From Alphaproteobacteria bacterium (GTDB lineage: Bacteria; Pseudomonadota; Alphaproteobacteria; UBA8366), in contig WHUA01000007.1 in NCBI GenBank assembly GCA_009377445.1, forward strand, positions 116,047 to 180,046: a DNA stretch of 64,000 bases. The letters run 5' to 3'. The notes beneath the pieces are model-generated. The model was not told the origin of the DNA and ran no database searches. It saw nothing but the letters and a program-made list of their open reading frames with translations. Below, piece by piece: positions 1 through 7,384 of the stretch. The first letter of the stretch is position 1. Each line of letters opens with the position of its first letter. The position numbers and the translations under genes are program-made.

Positions 1-184
1 AGACCGCGGGCTCGGCGGGAAGCGTGAAATAAACGGCGATGCCCGCCCCGAACAGGACCGGAATCCAGAGCGCCCACCGGTCGCGCTGCGCGGCGAACGG
101 CTCCAGCCAGCGGACAGCCCGATGCGGCCCCGCTGCTTCTCCCGCGAACAAACGCCCGGCGGACGGCGCCGTCTCGACCGACAT
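1..184 (-). CDS. comEC: ComEC/Rec2-family DNA uptake protein, N-terminal fragment
   Basis: Only the first 61 codons lie in the window; the gene continues past position 1. The reading begins at an ATG (complement of 182-184) and contains a charged N-terminus, a segment [15 protein letters not shown] and then the first hydrophobic helix ([16 protein letters not shown]). This layout is typical of the N-terminus of alphaproteobacterial ComEC, the inner-membrane channel for single-stranded DNA uptake. It is divergent from gltX with 137 nt between the two starts, an arrangement common in the class. The family call rests on a short segment, so it is moderately secure. Confidence 0.65.
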   Translation of the reverse strand, partial: MSVETAPSAGRLFAGEAAGPHRAVRWLEPFAAQRDRWALWIPVLFGAGIAVYFTLPAEPAV

Positions 185-321
185 GACGCGAAGTTTCTAC
201 AGCTCCCCTCGACCCTGGCGGGTCCCCCCGGCAGAATACCCGTTAACGATTGCCGGGCAACACTGTCGTCATGCGCCGCGCTGTGCTAAACCGCGCGCAA
301 TCGATAACCGCAGGCCATCGC

Positions 322-1737
322 ATGACCGTCGTCACCCGTTTTCCGCCCTCGCCGACCGGATACCTGCATATCGGCAGCGCGCGCACCGCGCTCTTCAACT
401 GGCTCTATGCGCGCCATTGCGGCGGAAAGTTCCTGCTCCGGATCGAGGACACCGACCGCAAGCGCTCGACCCAGGAAGCGGTCGGCGCCATCATCGAAGG
501 CTTGAAATGGCTCGAGCTCGGCTGGGACGGCGAGGCCGTCTTCCAGAGCCGGAACGCCGCGCGCCACGCCGCCGTCGCCGCGGCGCTGCTCGCCAAGGGC
601 CGCGCCTACCGCTGCTACTGCACGCCGGAGGAGCTGACCGAGATGCGCGAGCAGGCGCGGCGCGAGGGCAAGCCGACGCTCTACGACGGCCGCTGGCGCG
701 ACCGCGACCCTTCGGAGGCGCCGGCCGGCGTCGCGCCGGTCGTGCGCATCAAGATGCCGCGGGACGGCAAGACCACGATCGCCGACTTGGTCCAAGGGGA
801 AGTGACGGTCGGCAACGAGCAGCTCGACGACTTCATCCTGCTGCGCGCGGACGGCACGCCGACCTACATGCTCTCGGTCGTGGTCGACGATCACGACATG
901 GGCGTCACCCACATCATCCGCGGCGACGACCACCTGAACAACGCCTTCCGCCAGTACTACCTGTTCGCGGCGATGGACTGGCCGATCCCCGCTTTCGGCC
1001 ACATCCCGCTGATCCACGGCGCCGACGGGCAGAAGCTGTCGAAGCGGCACGGCGCGCTCGGCGTCGAGGCGTACCGCGACATGGGCTACCTGCCGGAAGC
1101 CATGCGGAACTACCTGCTGCGCCTCGGCTGGAGCCACGGCGACGCGGAGATCGTCTCGACCCAGCAGGCGATCGAATGGTTCGACGTCGCGGCCATCGGC
1201 CGCTCCCCCGCCCGCTTCGACCTCGCCAAGCTGGAAAGCGTGAACGCGCATTACATGCAGGCATCCGCCAACGCGCGCCTGGTCGAGCTGGTCCTCCCCT
1301 TCATCGAGAAACGGCAGGGCGAGCCTGTCGGCAGCGACGGGCGCGCCCGCCTGCTGGCCGGGATGGACGGTCTCAAGCCGCGCGCCAAGTCCCTCGCCGA
1401 GCTCGCCGGCAACGCCCTCTTCTACGTTTCGCGCCCGCAGCATCCGTTGACCAACGCCAAGGCGGCCGCCATGCTGGCGGACGATGCGCCGCAGCGGCTG
1501 TCGGAAGCGGCCGGGGCGCTGGCGGCGGCGGATTGGAAGGCGGCAAGCCTGGAAAATGCGGTCCGCGCCTATGCCGAGGCGCACGGCGTCGGCCTCGGCA
1601 AGGTCGCGCAACCGCTGCGCGCGGCGCTGACCGGATCGAATGCATCGCCCGGCATTTTCGAGGTTATGGAAGTCCTTGGAAAGGCAGAGACAATTGCACG
1701 CATTCAGGCCGTGCCGGGCGTCACTGCCCATGCTTGA
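322..1737 (+). CDS. gltX: Glutamate--tRNA ligase
   Basis: Cytoplasmic class I aminoacyl-tRNA synthetase, 471 aa, charging tRNA-Glu (or tRNA-Glu/Gln in organisms using GatCAB). The ATP-binding motif appears as [12 protein letters not shown] (residues 8-19) and the KMSKS-type loop as KLSKR (238-242). The ATG at 322 is chosen because family members start MTVVTRF just before the HIGH motif; in-frame starts further upstream (for example 271) would add an unconserved leader. gltA follows after 128 nt with its own candidate promoter. Confidence 0.96.
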   Translation: MTVVTRFPPSPTGYLHIGSARTALFNWLYARHCGGKFLLRIEDTDRKRSTQEAVGAIIEGLKWLELGWDGEAVFQSRNAARHAAVAAALLAKGRAYRCYCTPEELTEMREQARREGKPTLYDGRWRDRDPSEAPAGVAPVVRIKMPRDGKTTIADLVQGEVTVGNEQLDDFILLRADGTPTYMLSVVVDDHDMGVTHIIRGDDHLNNAFRQYYLFAAMDWPIPAFGHIPLIHGADGQKLSKRHGALGVEAYRDMGYLPEAMRNYLLRLGWSHGDAEIVSTQQAIEWFDVAAIGRSPARFDLAKLESVNAHYMQASANARLVELVLPFIEKRQGEPVGSDGRARLLAGMDGLKPRAKSLAELAGNALFYVSRPQHPLTNAKAAAMLADDAPQRLSEAAGALAAADWKAASLENAVRAYAEAHGVGLGKVAQPLRAALTGSNASPGIFEVMEVLGKAETIARIQAVPGVTAHA

Positions 1738-1742
1738 GGCGT

Positions 1743-1772
1743 TTGCTACACACGCCGCCCGCAGTATATACT
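1743..1772 (+). promoter_or_regulatory. Candidate sigma-70-type promoter of gltA with palindrome over the -10
   Basis: A TTGCTA box (1743-1748) and a TATACT box (1767-1772) are separated by 18 nt, about 90 nt before the gltA start. The -10 lies inside a perfect 14-nt palindrome GCAGTATATACTGC (1761-1774), which could be an operator or only a chance symmetry. Inferred from sequence only. Confidence 0.4.
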
Positions 1773-1865
1773 GCACCGCAACACGATAGGGGTGCGGCCA
1801 AGGCAGAACGGCTTTTAATCCTTGCCCGCAAGCATTTCAGGTCTCGCCAGAAAGAAGGGTCCACA

Positions 1866-3194
1866 ATGACACAAAAGAAAGCAGCAGATCCTGCGGCCAC
1901 CAATGAATACGTCACCCTGACCGACCACAGCACGGGCGAAAATTACGATTTTCCCCTGATGCCGGGCACCGTGGGGCCGAAAGTCATCGACGTCCGCAGC
2001 CTGTATGGCCGCAGCGGCCACTTCACCTTCGATCCGGGATACACCTCGACCGGCTCCTGCGAGTCCAAGATCACCTATATCGACGGCGAAGTCGGCGTGC
2101 TGATGCACCGCGGCTACAAGATCGAGGATCTGGCGGAGCACAGTGACTTCATGGAGGTCTGCTATCTGCTGCTGAACGGCGAGCTGCCGAACGCCAGGGA
2201 AAAGGCCGAGTTCGAGGACACCATCACGCACCACACGATGGTGCATGAGCAGATCAACTACTTCTTCCGCGGATTCCGCCGCGACGCGCATCCGATGGCG
2301 GTGATGGTGGCCACGGTCGGCGCGCTTTCCGCCTTCTACCACGACTCGCTCGACATCAACGACCCGCGCCAGCGCATGATCACGTCGCACCGCCTCGTCG
2401 CGAAGATGCCGACGCTGGCTGCGATGGCGTACAAGTATTCCGTCGGGCAGCCCTTCGTCTATCCGCGCAACGACCTGAATTACGCGGAGAATTTCCTGCA
2501 CATGATGTATTCCGTGCCGGCGGAGCAGTACAAGGTCAACCCGGTGCTGGCGCGTGCGATGGACCGCATCTTCATCCTGCACGCCGATCATGAGCAGAAC
2601 GCGTCGACCTCGACGGTGCGGCTGGCCGGCTCGACCGGCGCCAATCCGTTCGCCAGCGTCGCCGCCGGCATCTCCTCGCTCTGGGGCCCGGCGCACGGCG
2701 GCGCCAACGAGGCGGTGCTGAAGATGCTGGAGGAGATCGGCTCGGTCGACAACATCCGCAGCTTCATCAAGCAGGTCAAGGACACCAACGACGACGTCCG
2801 CCTGATGGGCTTCGGCCACCGCGTGTACAAGAACTACGACCCGCGCGCCAAGGTGCTGCAGAAGAACTGCCACGAGGTGCTCGACGCGCTCGGCATCAAG
2901 CACGAGCCGTTGCTCGAGATCGCGGTGGAGCTCGAGAAGATCGCGCTCGACGACGAATACTTCATCAAGCGCAAGCTGTTCCCCAACGTGGACTTCTACT
3001 CGGGCATCATCCTGAAGGCGATGAACATCCCGACCAGCATGTTCACCGTGCTGTTCGCCGTGGCGCGCACGGTCGGCTGGATCGCCCAGTGGAAAGAGAT
3101 GATCGAGGACCCGAGCCAGAAGCTCGGCCGCCCGCGCCAGCTCTACACCGGCCCGACGGAACGCCCCTACATCCCGCTGCACAAGCGCAGATAG
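1866..3194 (+). CDS. gltA: Citrate synthase
   Basis: Entry enzyme of the TCA cycle, condensing oxaloacetate and acetyl-CoA; 442 aa, a usual length for the type II (hexameric, NADH-sensitive) bacterial enzyme. The catalytic regions are visible: the [11 protein letters not shown] histidine, [14 protein letters not shown] with the second histidine, and the FPNVDFYSG aspartate. An AGAAGGG ribosome site precedes the ATG at a normal distance. A much longer open frame extends upstream through gltX but has no homology there. The gene converges on lpxB across a palindromic repeat. Confidence 0.97.
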   Translation: MTQKKAADPAATNEYVTLTDHSTGENYDFPLMPGTVGPKVIDVRSLYGRSGHFTFDPGYTSTGSCESKITYIDGEVGVLMHRGYKIEDLAEHSDFMEVCYLLLNGELPNAREKAEFEDTITHHTMVHEQINYFFRGFRRDAHPMAVMVATVGALSAFYHDSLDINDPRQRMITSHRLVAKMPTLAAMAYKYSVGQPFVYPRNDLNYAENFLHMMYSVPAEQYKVNPVLARAMDRIFILHADHEQNASTSTVRLAGSTGANPFASVAAGISSLWGPAHGGANEAVLKMLEEIGSVDNIRSFIKQVKDTNDDVRLMGFGHRVYKNYDPRAKVLQKNCHEVLDALGIKHEPLLEIAVELEKIALDDEYFIKRKLFPNVDFYSGIILKAMNIPTSMFTVLFAVARTVGWIAQWKEMIEDPSQKLGRPRQLYTGPTERPYIPLHKRR

Positions 3195-3218
3195 GCCGCG
3201 ATCGGAGACCCTCAACGG

Positions 3219-3322
3219 TCCCCCCACCCTAACCCTCCCCCGCAAGGGGGGAGGGAAATAGATCGCCGGGACAATGTATTACCAAGTCCTCCCCCTTGAT
3301 GGGGGAGGATTTAGGTGGGGGT
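3219..3322. repeat. Palindromic intergenic repeat, family A, copy 1
   Basis: The element has outer arms CCCCCACCCTAA and TTAGGTGGGGG enclosing two G/C hairpins (CCCTCCCCCGCAAGGGGGGAGGG and CCTCCCCCTTGATGGGGGAGG types). It sits between the convergent ends of gltA and lpxB. Similar elements occur at 23827-23922 and 35471-35558. It probably acts as a bidirectional transcription terminator or is a REP-like mobile palindrome. Confidence 0.8.
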
Positions 3323-3357
3323 GAAGGGACGGGTCTTTCGACCTTCCGGCTTTCTCG

Positions 3358-4524
3358 CTAACCCACCGAAGCACGTTCCCGCACGGCGTCGAGCACCGCC
3401 TGCGCGGCGCGGAGGCTGGGTGGGGCGCCGTCGGCGCCCAGGGCGGCGAGCGCCGCCGCGGACTCGCGGATTTGCGTTTCTCCGGCCGGCCCCAGCAGCT
3501 TTTCGACCTCGGCGGCGAGGATCGCGGGCGTGCACTCGAACTGCAGGCGCTCCGGCACGGCCTCGCGGCCGAGGATGAGGTTGATCAGGTTCACGTAGGG
3601 CACAAGCCGCAGGCCGCGGAAGAGCAGCGCCGTGAACGGCGACACCTTGTAGGCGATCACCGCAGGCAGCCGCGCGAGGGCGATCTCCAGCGCCACGGTG
3701 CCCGATGCCGCGATCGCCGCGTCGCTCGCCGCCATCGCGCCGTATTTCTCGGCGCGCCCCTGAACGACCACGGCCGGCACGGGAAACCCGCCGCAGAAAT
3801 CGCGGACGAGCCCGCCGACCCCGCTCACCGTCGGCACGACCGCCTTGAGCGACGGATAGCGCTGCTTCAGCAGCGCGAGCGCGCCGGCGAAGGGCGGCGC
3901 CAGCCGCGTCACCTCGCCCCGCCGGCTGCCGAGCAGCACGCAGATCACGGTGTCGTCGCCTGCGATGCCGTGCTTGCGGCGAAAGGCCGGCCCGTCGCCG
4001 TCCCCGACGCCGTATTCGACGACCGGATGGCCGACGAAGCGGCAGGGCACGCCCGCCTTTTCGAAGAACGGCGGCTCGAACGGCAGCAGGCAGAGGATGA
4101 GATCGAAATCCTTCCGGATGCTCTTGACGCGCCACGGCCGCCACGCCCACACGGATGGCGCCACGTAATGGATGCGCAGGATCTTGCGATTGCGGATGCG
4201 CCGGGCGAGGCGATGGGCGAAGCTCGGGGAATCGATGGTCACCACGACGTCCGGCGTCATCGCATCGACGGCGGCGGCGGTCTCGCGGATGCGGGCGAGC
4301 AGGCGCGGCACGTGCGGCAGGACCTCGAACAGCCCCATGACCGACAGCTCGGCCATGGGAAAGAGGCTCCGCAGGCCCTCCGCCTCCATCGCCGGTCCGC
4401 CGACGCCGGCGAACCTCACCTTGTCGCCGCATTCCCGGCGCAGCGCGGCCATCAGCCGGGCGCCGAGCTCGTCGCCCGACGGCTCGCCCGCGACGACGAA
4501 GACCTTCAGCACATCAATGCTCAT
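3358..4524 (-). CDS. lpxB: Lipid-A-disaccharide synthase
   Basis: Peripheral membrane glycosyltransferase (GT19) joining UDP-2,3-diacylglucosamine and lipid X to form the lipid A disaccharide; 388 aa, normal length. The family-specific N-terminal AGEPSGDELGARL and the MGLFEVLPH segment are present. It is the last gene of the lipid A/outer-membrane run, and its ATG overlaps the lpxI stop by 4 nt (ATGA), pointing to translational coupling. Confidence 0.96.
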   Translation of the reverse strand: MSIDVLKVFVVAGEPSGDELGARLMAALRRECGDKVRFAGVGGPAMEAEGLRSLFPMAELSVMGLFEVLPHVPRLLARIRETAAAVDAMTPDVVVTIDSPSFAHRLARRIRNRKILRIHYVAPSVWAWRPWRVKSIRKDFDLILCLLPFEPPFFEKAGVPCRFVGHPVVEYGVGDGDGPAFRRKHGIAGDDTVICVLLGSRRGEVTRLAPPFAGALALLKQRYPSLKAVVPTVSGVGGLVRDFCGGFPVPAVVVQGRAEKYGAMAASDAAIAASGTVALEIALARLPAVIAYKVSPFTALLFRGLRLVPYVNLINLILGREAVPERLQFECTPAILAAEVEKLLGPAGETQIRESAAALAALGADGAPPSLRAAQAVLDAVRERASVG

Positions 4525-5369
4525 TCGGCCCCGCCGGCGATCGGATCCAGGGCGATCGGATCTACGGCGATCACGAACAGGCCGGCTTCGTCCGCGAGGC
4601 GGACGAGCTCGTCGCGCCCGAGCACGATCGTCGTGTCCGCGCCGACCGCGATGCCCCGCAGCCCCGCCGCCGCGGCGCGGCGCACCGTCTCAGGCCCGAT
4701 CGTGGGCAGGTCGGCGCGCGTCTCCTGGTTGCGTTTCGCAAGCTTGACCAGCACGCCGCCAGCCCCTTCGCGCTTCAGGGCGCCGCATCGCGCAAGCAGC
4801 GCATCGGTACCCTCGATCGCCTCGACGCCAAGCACCATGCCCTGCTGCACGACCACGGCCTGTCCGATGTCGGCCGCGCCCAGCGCCGCCAGCACGGAGA
4901 GCCCGCGCTCGATGTCGGCTTCGGCATCCGCATCGGGGCGATGACGGCCGAGGCAGCCCGCGGCGGGCTTCATGCCGTCGAGTAGCGAATCCGCGCCTAT
5001 TACCGTGAAGCCTTCCTCCTCGATGGCGGCGACGATGCGCCGCAGCAGCCCGTCGTCGCCGAAGCCCTTGCGCCCGATGCGCATGAGGAAGCTCAGCGTC
5101 TTCCAGTCGGGCCGGAGGCTGGAGAGCGACGGCCGGTCGACGCTGCCGGCCAGCACCACCTCGCGGATGTCGAGCGCCTGCGCCAGCTTCAACGCGGCGC
5201 CGGCCTGCCCCAGCCGGAACCAGTCGTGCGGCACGCCATCGACCGTGCCGCCGGCCGCCTGCCCTTCCAGCGCGAAGACGTGAAACTCGCGGCCGCTCGC
5301 GCGGCAGGCGTCGATCAGCAACTGCGGCAGCGCCCCGCCGCCCGCGATTATCCCGAGCTTACCCGCCAT
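4521..5369 (-). CDS. lpxI: UDP-2,3-diacylglucosamine diphosphatase, LpxI type
   Basis: Hydrolyses UDP-2,3-diacylglucosamine to lipid X. This is the LpxI form (DUF1009), the usual replacement for LpxH in alphaproteobacteria. The protein has 282 aa and begins with a glycine-rich IIAGGGALP segment; conserved stretches LAGSVDRPSL, GADSLL and LVKLAKRNQETRADLPTIG are visible. The start overlaps the end of lpxA by 11 nt and the stop overlaps the start of lpxB by 4 nt. Confidence 0.95.
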   Translation of the reverse strand: MAGKLGIIAGGGALPQLLIDACRASGREFHVFALEGQAAGGTVDGVPHDWFRLGQAGAALKLAQALDIREVVLAGSVDRPSLSSLRPDWKTLSFLMRIGRKGFGDDGLLRRIVAAIEEEGFTVIGADSLLDGMKPAAGCLGRHRPDADAEADIERGLSVLAALGAADIGQAVVVQQGMVLGVEAIEGTDALLARCGALKREGAGGVLVKLAKRNQETRADLPTIGPETVRRAAAAGLRGIAVGADTTIVLGRDELVRLADEAGLFVIAVDPIALDPIAGGAE

Positions 5370-6168
5370 TGCCCGGCTTCGGCAGCGTCAAGCCGCGCGA
5401 CGAGGCGCTCCGGATGAAGCGGACCAGGTCCCCGATACCGGCATCGTCGCCGAACTGCTTGACGACCAGATCCACCCGCTCGACCACGGTTCCGGCGCCC
5501 GCCTCTTCGAACAGCACGCGGTAGGCCGCGCGCAGATTGTGGAGCTGCTCGCGGTTGAACCCGCGGCGCTTCAGCCCGATCATGTTGAGGCCAGCGAGCC
5601 TTCCCCGCTCCCCCAGCACGGAGCCGTAGGGAATGACGTCGTGATCGACCCCCGTCATGCCGCCGATCATCGCATGCGCGCCGATGCGGACGAACTGGTG
5701 CACCGCCGACAGTCCGCCGATGACCGCGTAGTCGCCGACCACGACATGTCCCGCCAGCGTCGCGTTGTTCGCCATGATGACGTTGCTGCCGACGTCGCAG
5801 TCGTGCGCGACGTGCGCGCCCACCATCAGGAGGCAGTTGTCCCCGACCCGCGTCAGCATGCCGCCGCCTTCGGTGCCGGGATTGATGGTGACGGATTCGC
5901 GGATCGTCGTGCCGCCGCCGATGACCAGGCGCGACGGCTCGCCCTTGTATTTCAGGTCCTGCGGCGGCAGCCCGATCGATGAGAAGGGAAAGAAGGCGGT
6001 GCGCGGCCCGATCGTCGTGCGCCCGCCGATGACGACGTGCGAATGCAGCACCACACCCTCGCCGAGCTCGACGTCGGGGCCGACGCTGCAGAAGGGGCCG
6101 ATCTCGACATTCGCGGCGAGCGCGGCCTTGGGATCGACCGCCGCGGACGGATGAATCTTCGCGCCCAT
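5359..6168 (-). CDS. lpxA: UDP-N-acetylglucosamine O-acyltransferase
   Basis: First step of lipid A synthesis, 3-O-acylation of UDP-GlcNAc from acyl-ACP. The 269-aa protein shows the hexapeptide left-handed beta-helix (repeats such as VEIGPF, VVIGGR, VVVGDY) and the catalytic-His neighbourhood MVGAHVAHDCDVG. The ATG follows the fabZ stop with no spacer, so the two genes are tightly coupled. Confidence 0.96.
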   Translation of the reverse strand: MGAKIHPSAAVDPKAALAANVEIGPFCSVGPDVELGEGVVLHSHVVIGGRTTIGPRTAFFPFSSIGLPPQDLKYKGEPSRLVIGGGTTIRESVTINPGTEGGGMLTRVGDNCLLMVGAHVAHDCDVGSNVIMANNATLAGHVVVGDYAVIGGLSAVHQFVRIGAHAMIGGMTGVDHDVIPYGSVLGERGRLAGLNMIGLKRRGFNREQLHNLRAAYRVLFEEAGAGTVVERVDLVVKQFGDDAGIGDLVRFIRSASSRGLTLPKPGNGG

Positions 6169-6651
6169 TCAGGTGTCCATCACCATGGCGGTGTAGATGG
6201 CCTCGGCGACGACCTTGCCGTCGACCTTCGCCTTGCCTTCGAATTTCCAGACTTTGTCGCGCTGCCGCAGCTTCGTCACCTCGATGTGCAGGACGTCGCC
6301 CGGCACCACCGGCCTGCGGAAGCGCGCCTCGTTGATCGACATGAAATAGACCAGCTTGCCGGTCGGATCGATCTTCTGGGACACGATGACGAGAACCGCG
6401 GCCGTCTGCGCCATCGCCTCGATGATCAGCACGCCGGGCATGATCGGCCGCTCCGGAAAATGCCCCTGGAAATGCGGCTCCGACGCGGTCACGCACTTTA
6501 TGCCGGTCGCGCTCTCGTTGGCGCGGATATCGACGATCCGGTCGACCATGAGAAAAGGATAGCGGTGCGGCAGCGCCCGCATGATGCCTTCGATGCCGAC
6601 GTCCGCAAGGCGCTCGCCGTCGGCATATGTGCCGGCAACATTGTCGTCCAT
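6169..6651 (-). CDS. fabZ: 3-hydroxyacyl-[ACP] dehydratase FabZ
   Basis: Hot-dog fold dehydratase of type II fatty acid synthesis, 160 aa. The active-site region [13 protein letters not shown] with catalytic His and the following Glu (IIEAMAQ) is clear, as is the [11 protein letters not shown] segment. I chose the ATG at 6651; an in-frame extension to 6753 exists but encodes an unconserved Arg/Gly-rich leader. In most alphaproteobacteria lpxD lies directly upstream; here only a 105-nt spacer separates fabZ from ompH. Confidence 0.94.
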   Translation of the reverse strand: MDDNVAGTYADGERLADVGIEGIMRALPHRYPFLMVDRIVDIRANESATGIKCVTASEPHFQGHFPERPIMPGVLIIEAMAQTAAVLVIVSQKIDPTGKLVYFMSINEARFRRPVVPGDVLHIEVTKLRQRDKVWKFEGKAKVDGKVVAEAIYTAMVMDT

Positions 6652-6756
6652 CGCACTTCTCCCGATGCTCACGCCCAGGCCCCTTTTCCGGTACCATGTG
6701 CCGCCGGCGTACGGCGACGGCGCCCACGATCGGGCGGACCGCCCGTCTGGCACAAG

Positions 6757-7380
6757 TTATTTGCCGGACTTGGGCTTGGTCAACTCTACTTTCGGCAAAC
6801 GCGCATCCAGGCGGCGCAGCGCTTCGTCGGTGATGACGATCTGGTTCTCGGCGAACAGCACCAGCCCGCGCCCGCGGCCGGCGTTGAGGATCAGGTTGAT
6901 CCCTCGCTCCTCGGCCAGCTCCTTGAGGACGGCGATCAAGGAAAGGTCGACCTGGTGCATGCCGTTGTTGAACATGTCGTCCAGCTCGCGCTTGCGCTCC
7001 TGTATGATGCGCTGCAACTCGTTCACCCGGTCGCGGACCGCCTTGCGCTTGGCCGCGTATTCCGTGTCGCCCGCGCCCAGCTCGCGCGTGCCCGGCTCAC
7101 GCGCGCTGAATTCCGCGCGCACCGACTCCAGCTCCTGCTGGATCGGCTTGATTTCCGCCTGGAACTGCTGCTGCCGCTCGTCGATCTGGCTGCGCACGCT
7201 CTTGCCGGCGGCGGATTCCTTGACGACGAACTGGAAGTCGATCACCCCGATGACCGGCGTCGGCATCGGCATGGGCGGCGGCTGGATCTTTTCCTGGCCA
7301 AGCGCCGCTTCGGGGACCGCGCCTGCAATCCCGGCCGCGAGAAGAGCGGCGGCCATTAGATATCGGATACCGCGGGCCAT
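6757..7380 (-). CDS. skp: OmpH/Skp-family periplasmic chaperone
   Basis: Holds unfolded outer-membrane proteins in the periplasm before they reach BamA. The 207-aa precursor has a signal peptide (hydrophobic 8-25, cleavage around AALGQ), a proline-rich linker and then a beta strand IGVIDFQFVV. A long charged coiled coil (about residues 60-150) follows, and the protein ends in the family's I(V)xDEAL(R)RLD motif. It lies 4 nt after bamA, its functional partner. Confidence 0.93.
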   Translation of the reverse strand: MARGIRYLMAAALLAAGIAGAVPEAALGQEKIQPPPMPMPTPVIGVIDFQFVVKESAAGKSVRSQIDERQQQFQAEIKPIQQELESVRAEFSAREPGTRELGAGDTEYAAKRKAVRDRVNELQRIIQERKRELDDMFNNGMHQVDLSLIAVLKELAEERGINLILNAGRGRGLVLFAENQIVITDEALRRLDARLPKVELTKPKSGK

Positions 7381-7384
7381 CGCC

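Noticed and set aside
39..3194. A 1051-codon open frame running through gltX and gltA
   Set aside because: Only its last 442 codons (citrate synthase) have family similarity; the first part is an Arg-rich out-of-frame reading of gltX, a common artefact at high GC.
6652..6753. In-frame extension of fabZ as a possible lpxD remnant
   Set aside because: None of the three minus-strand frames shows hexapeptide repeats or an LpxD-like C-terminus.
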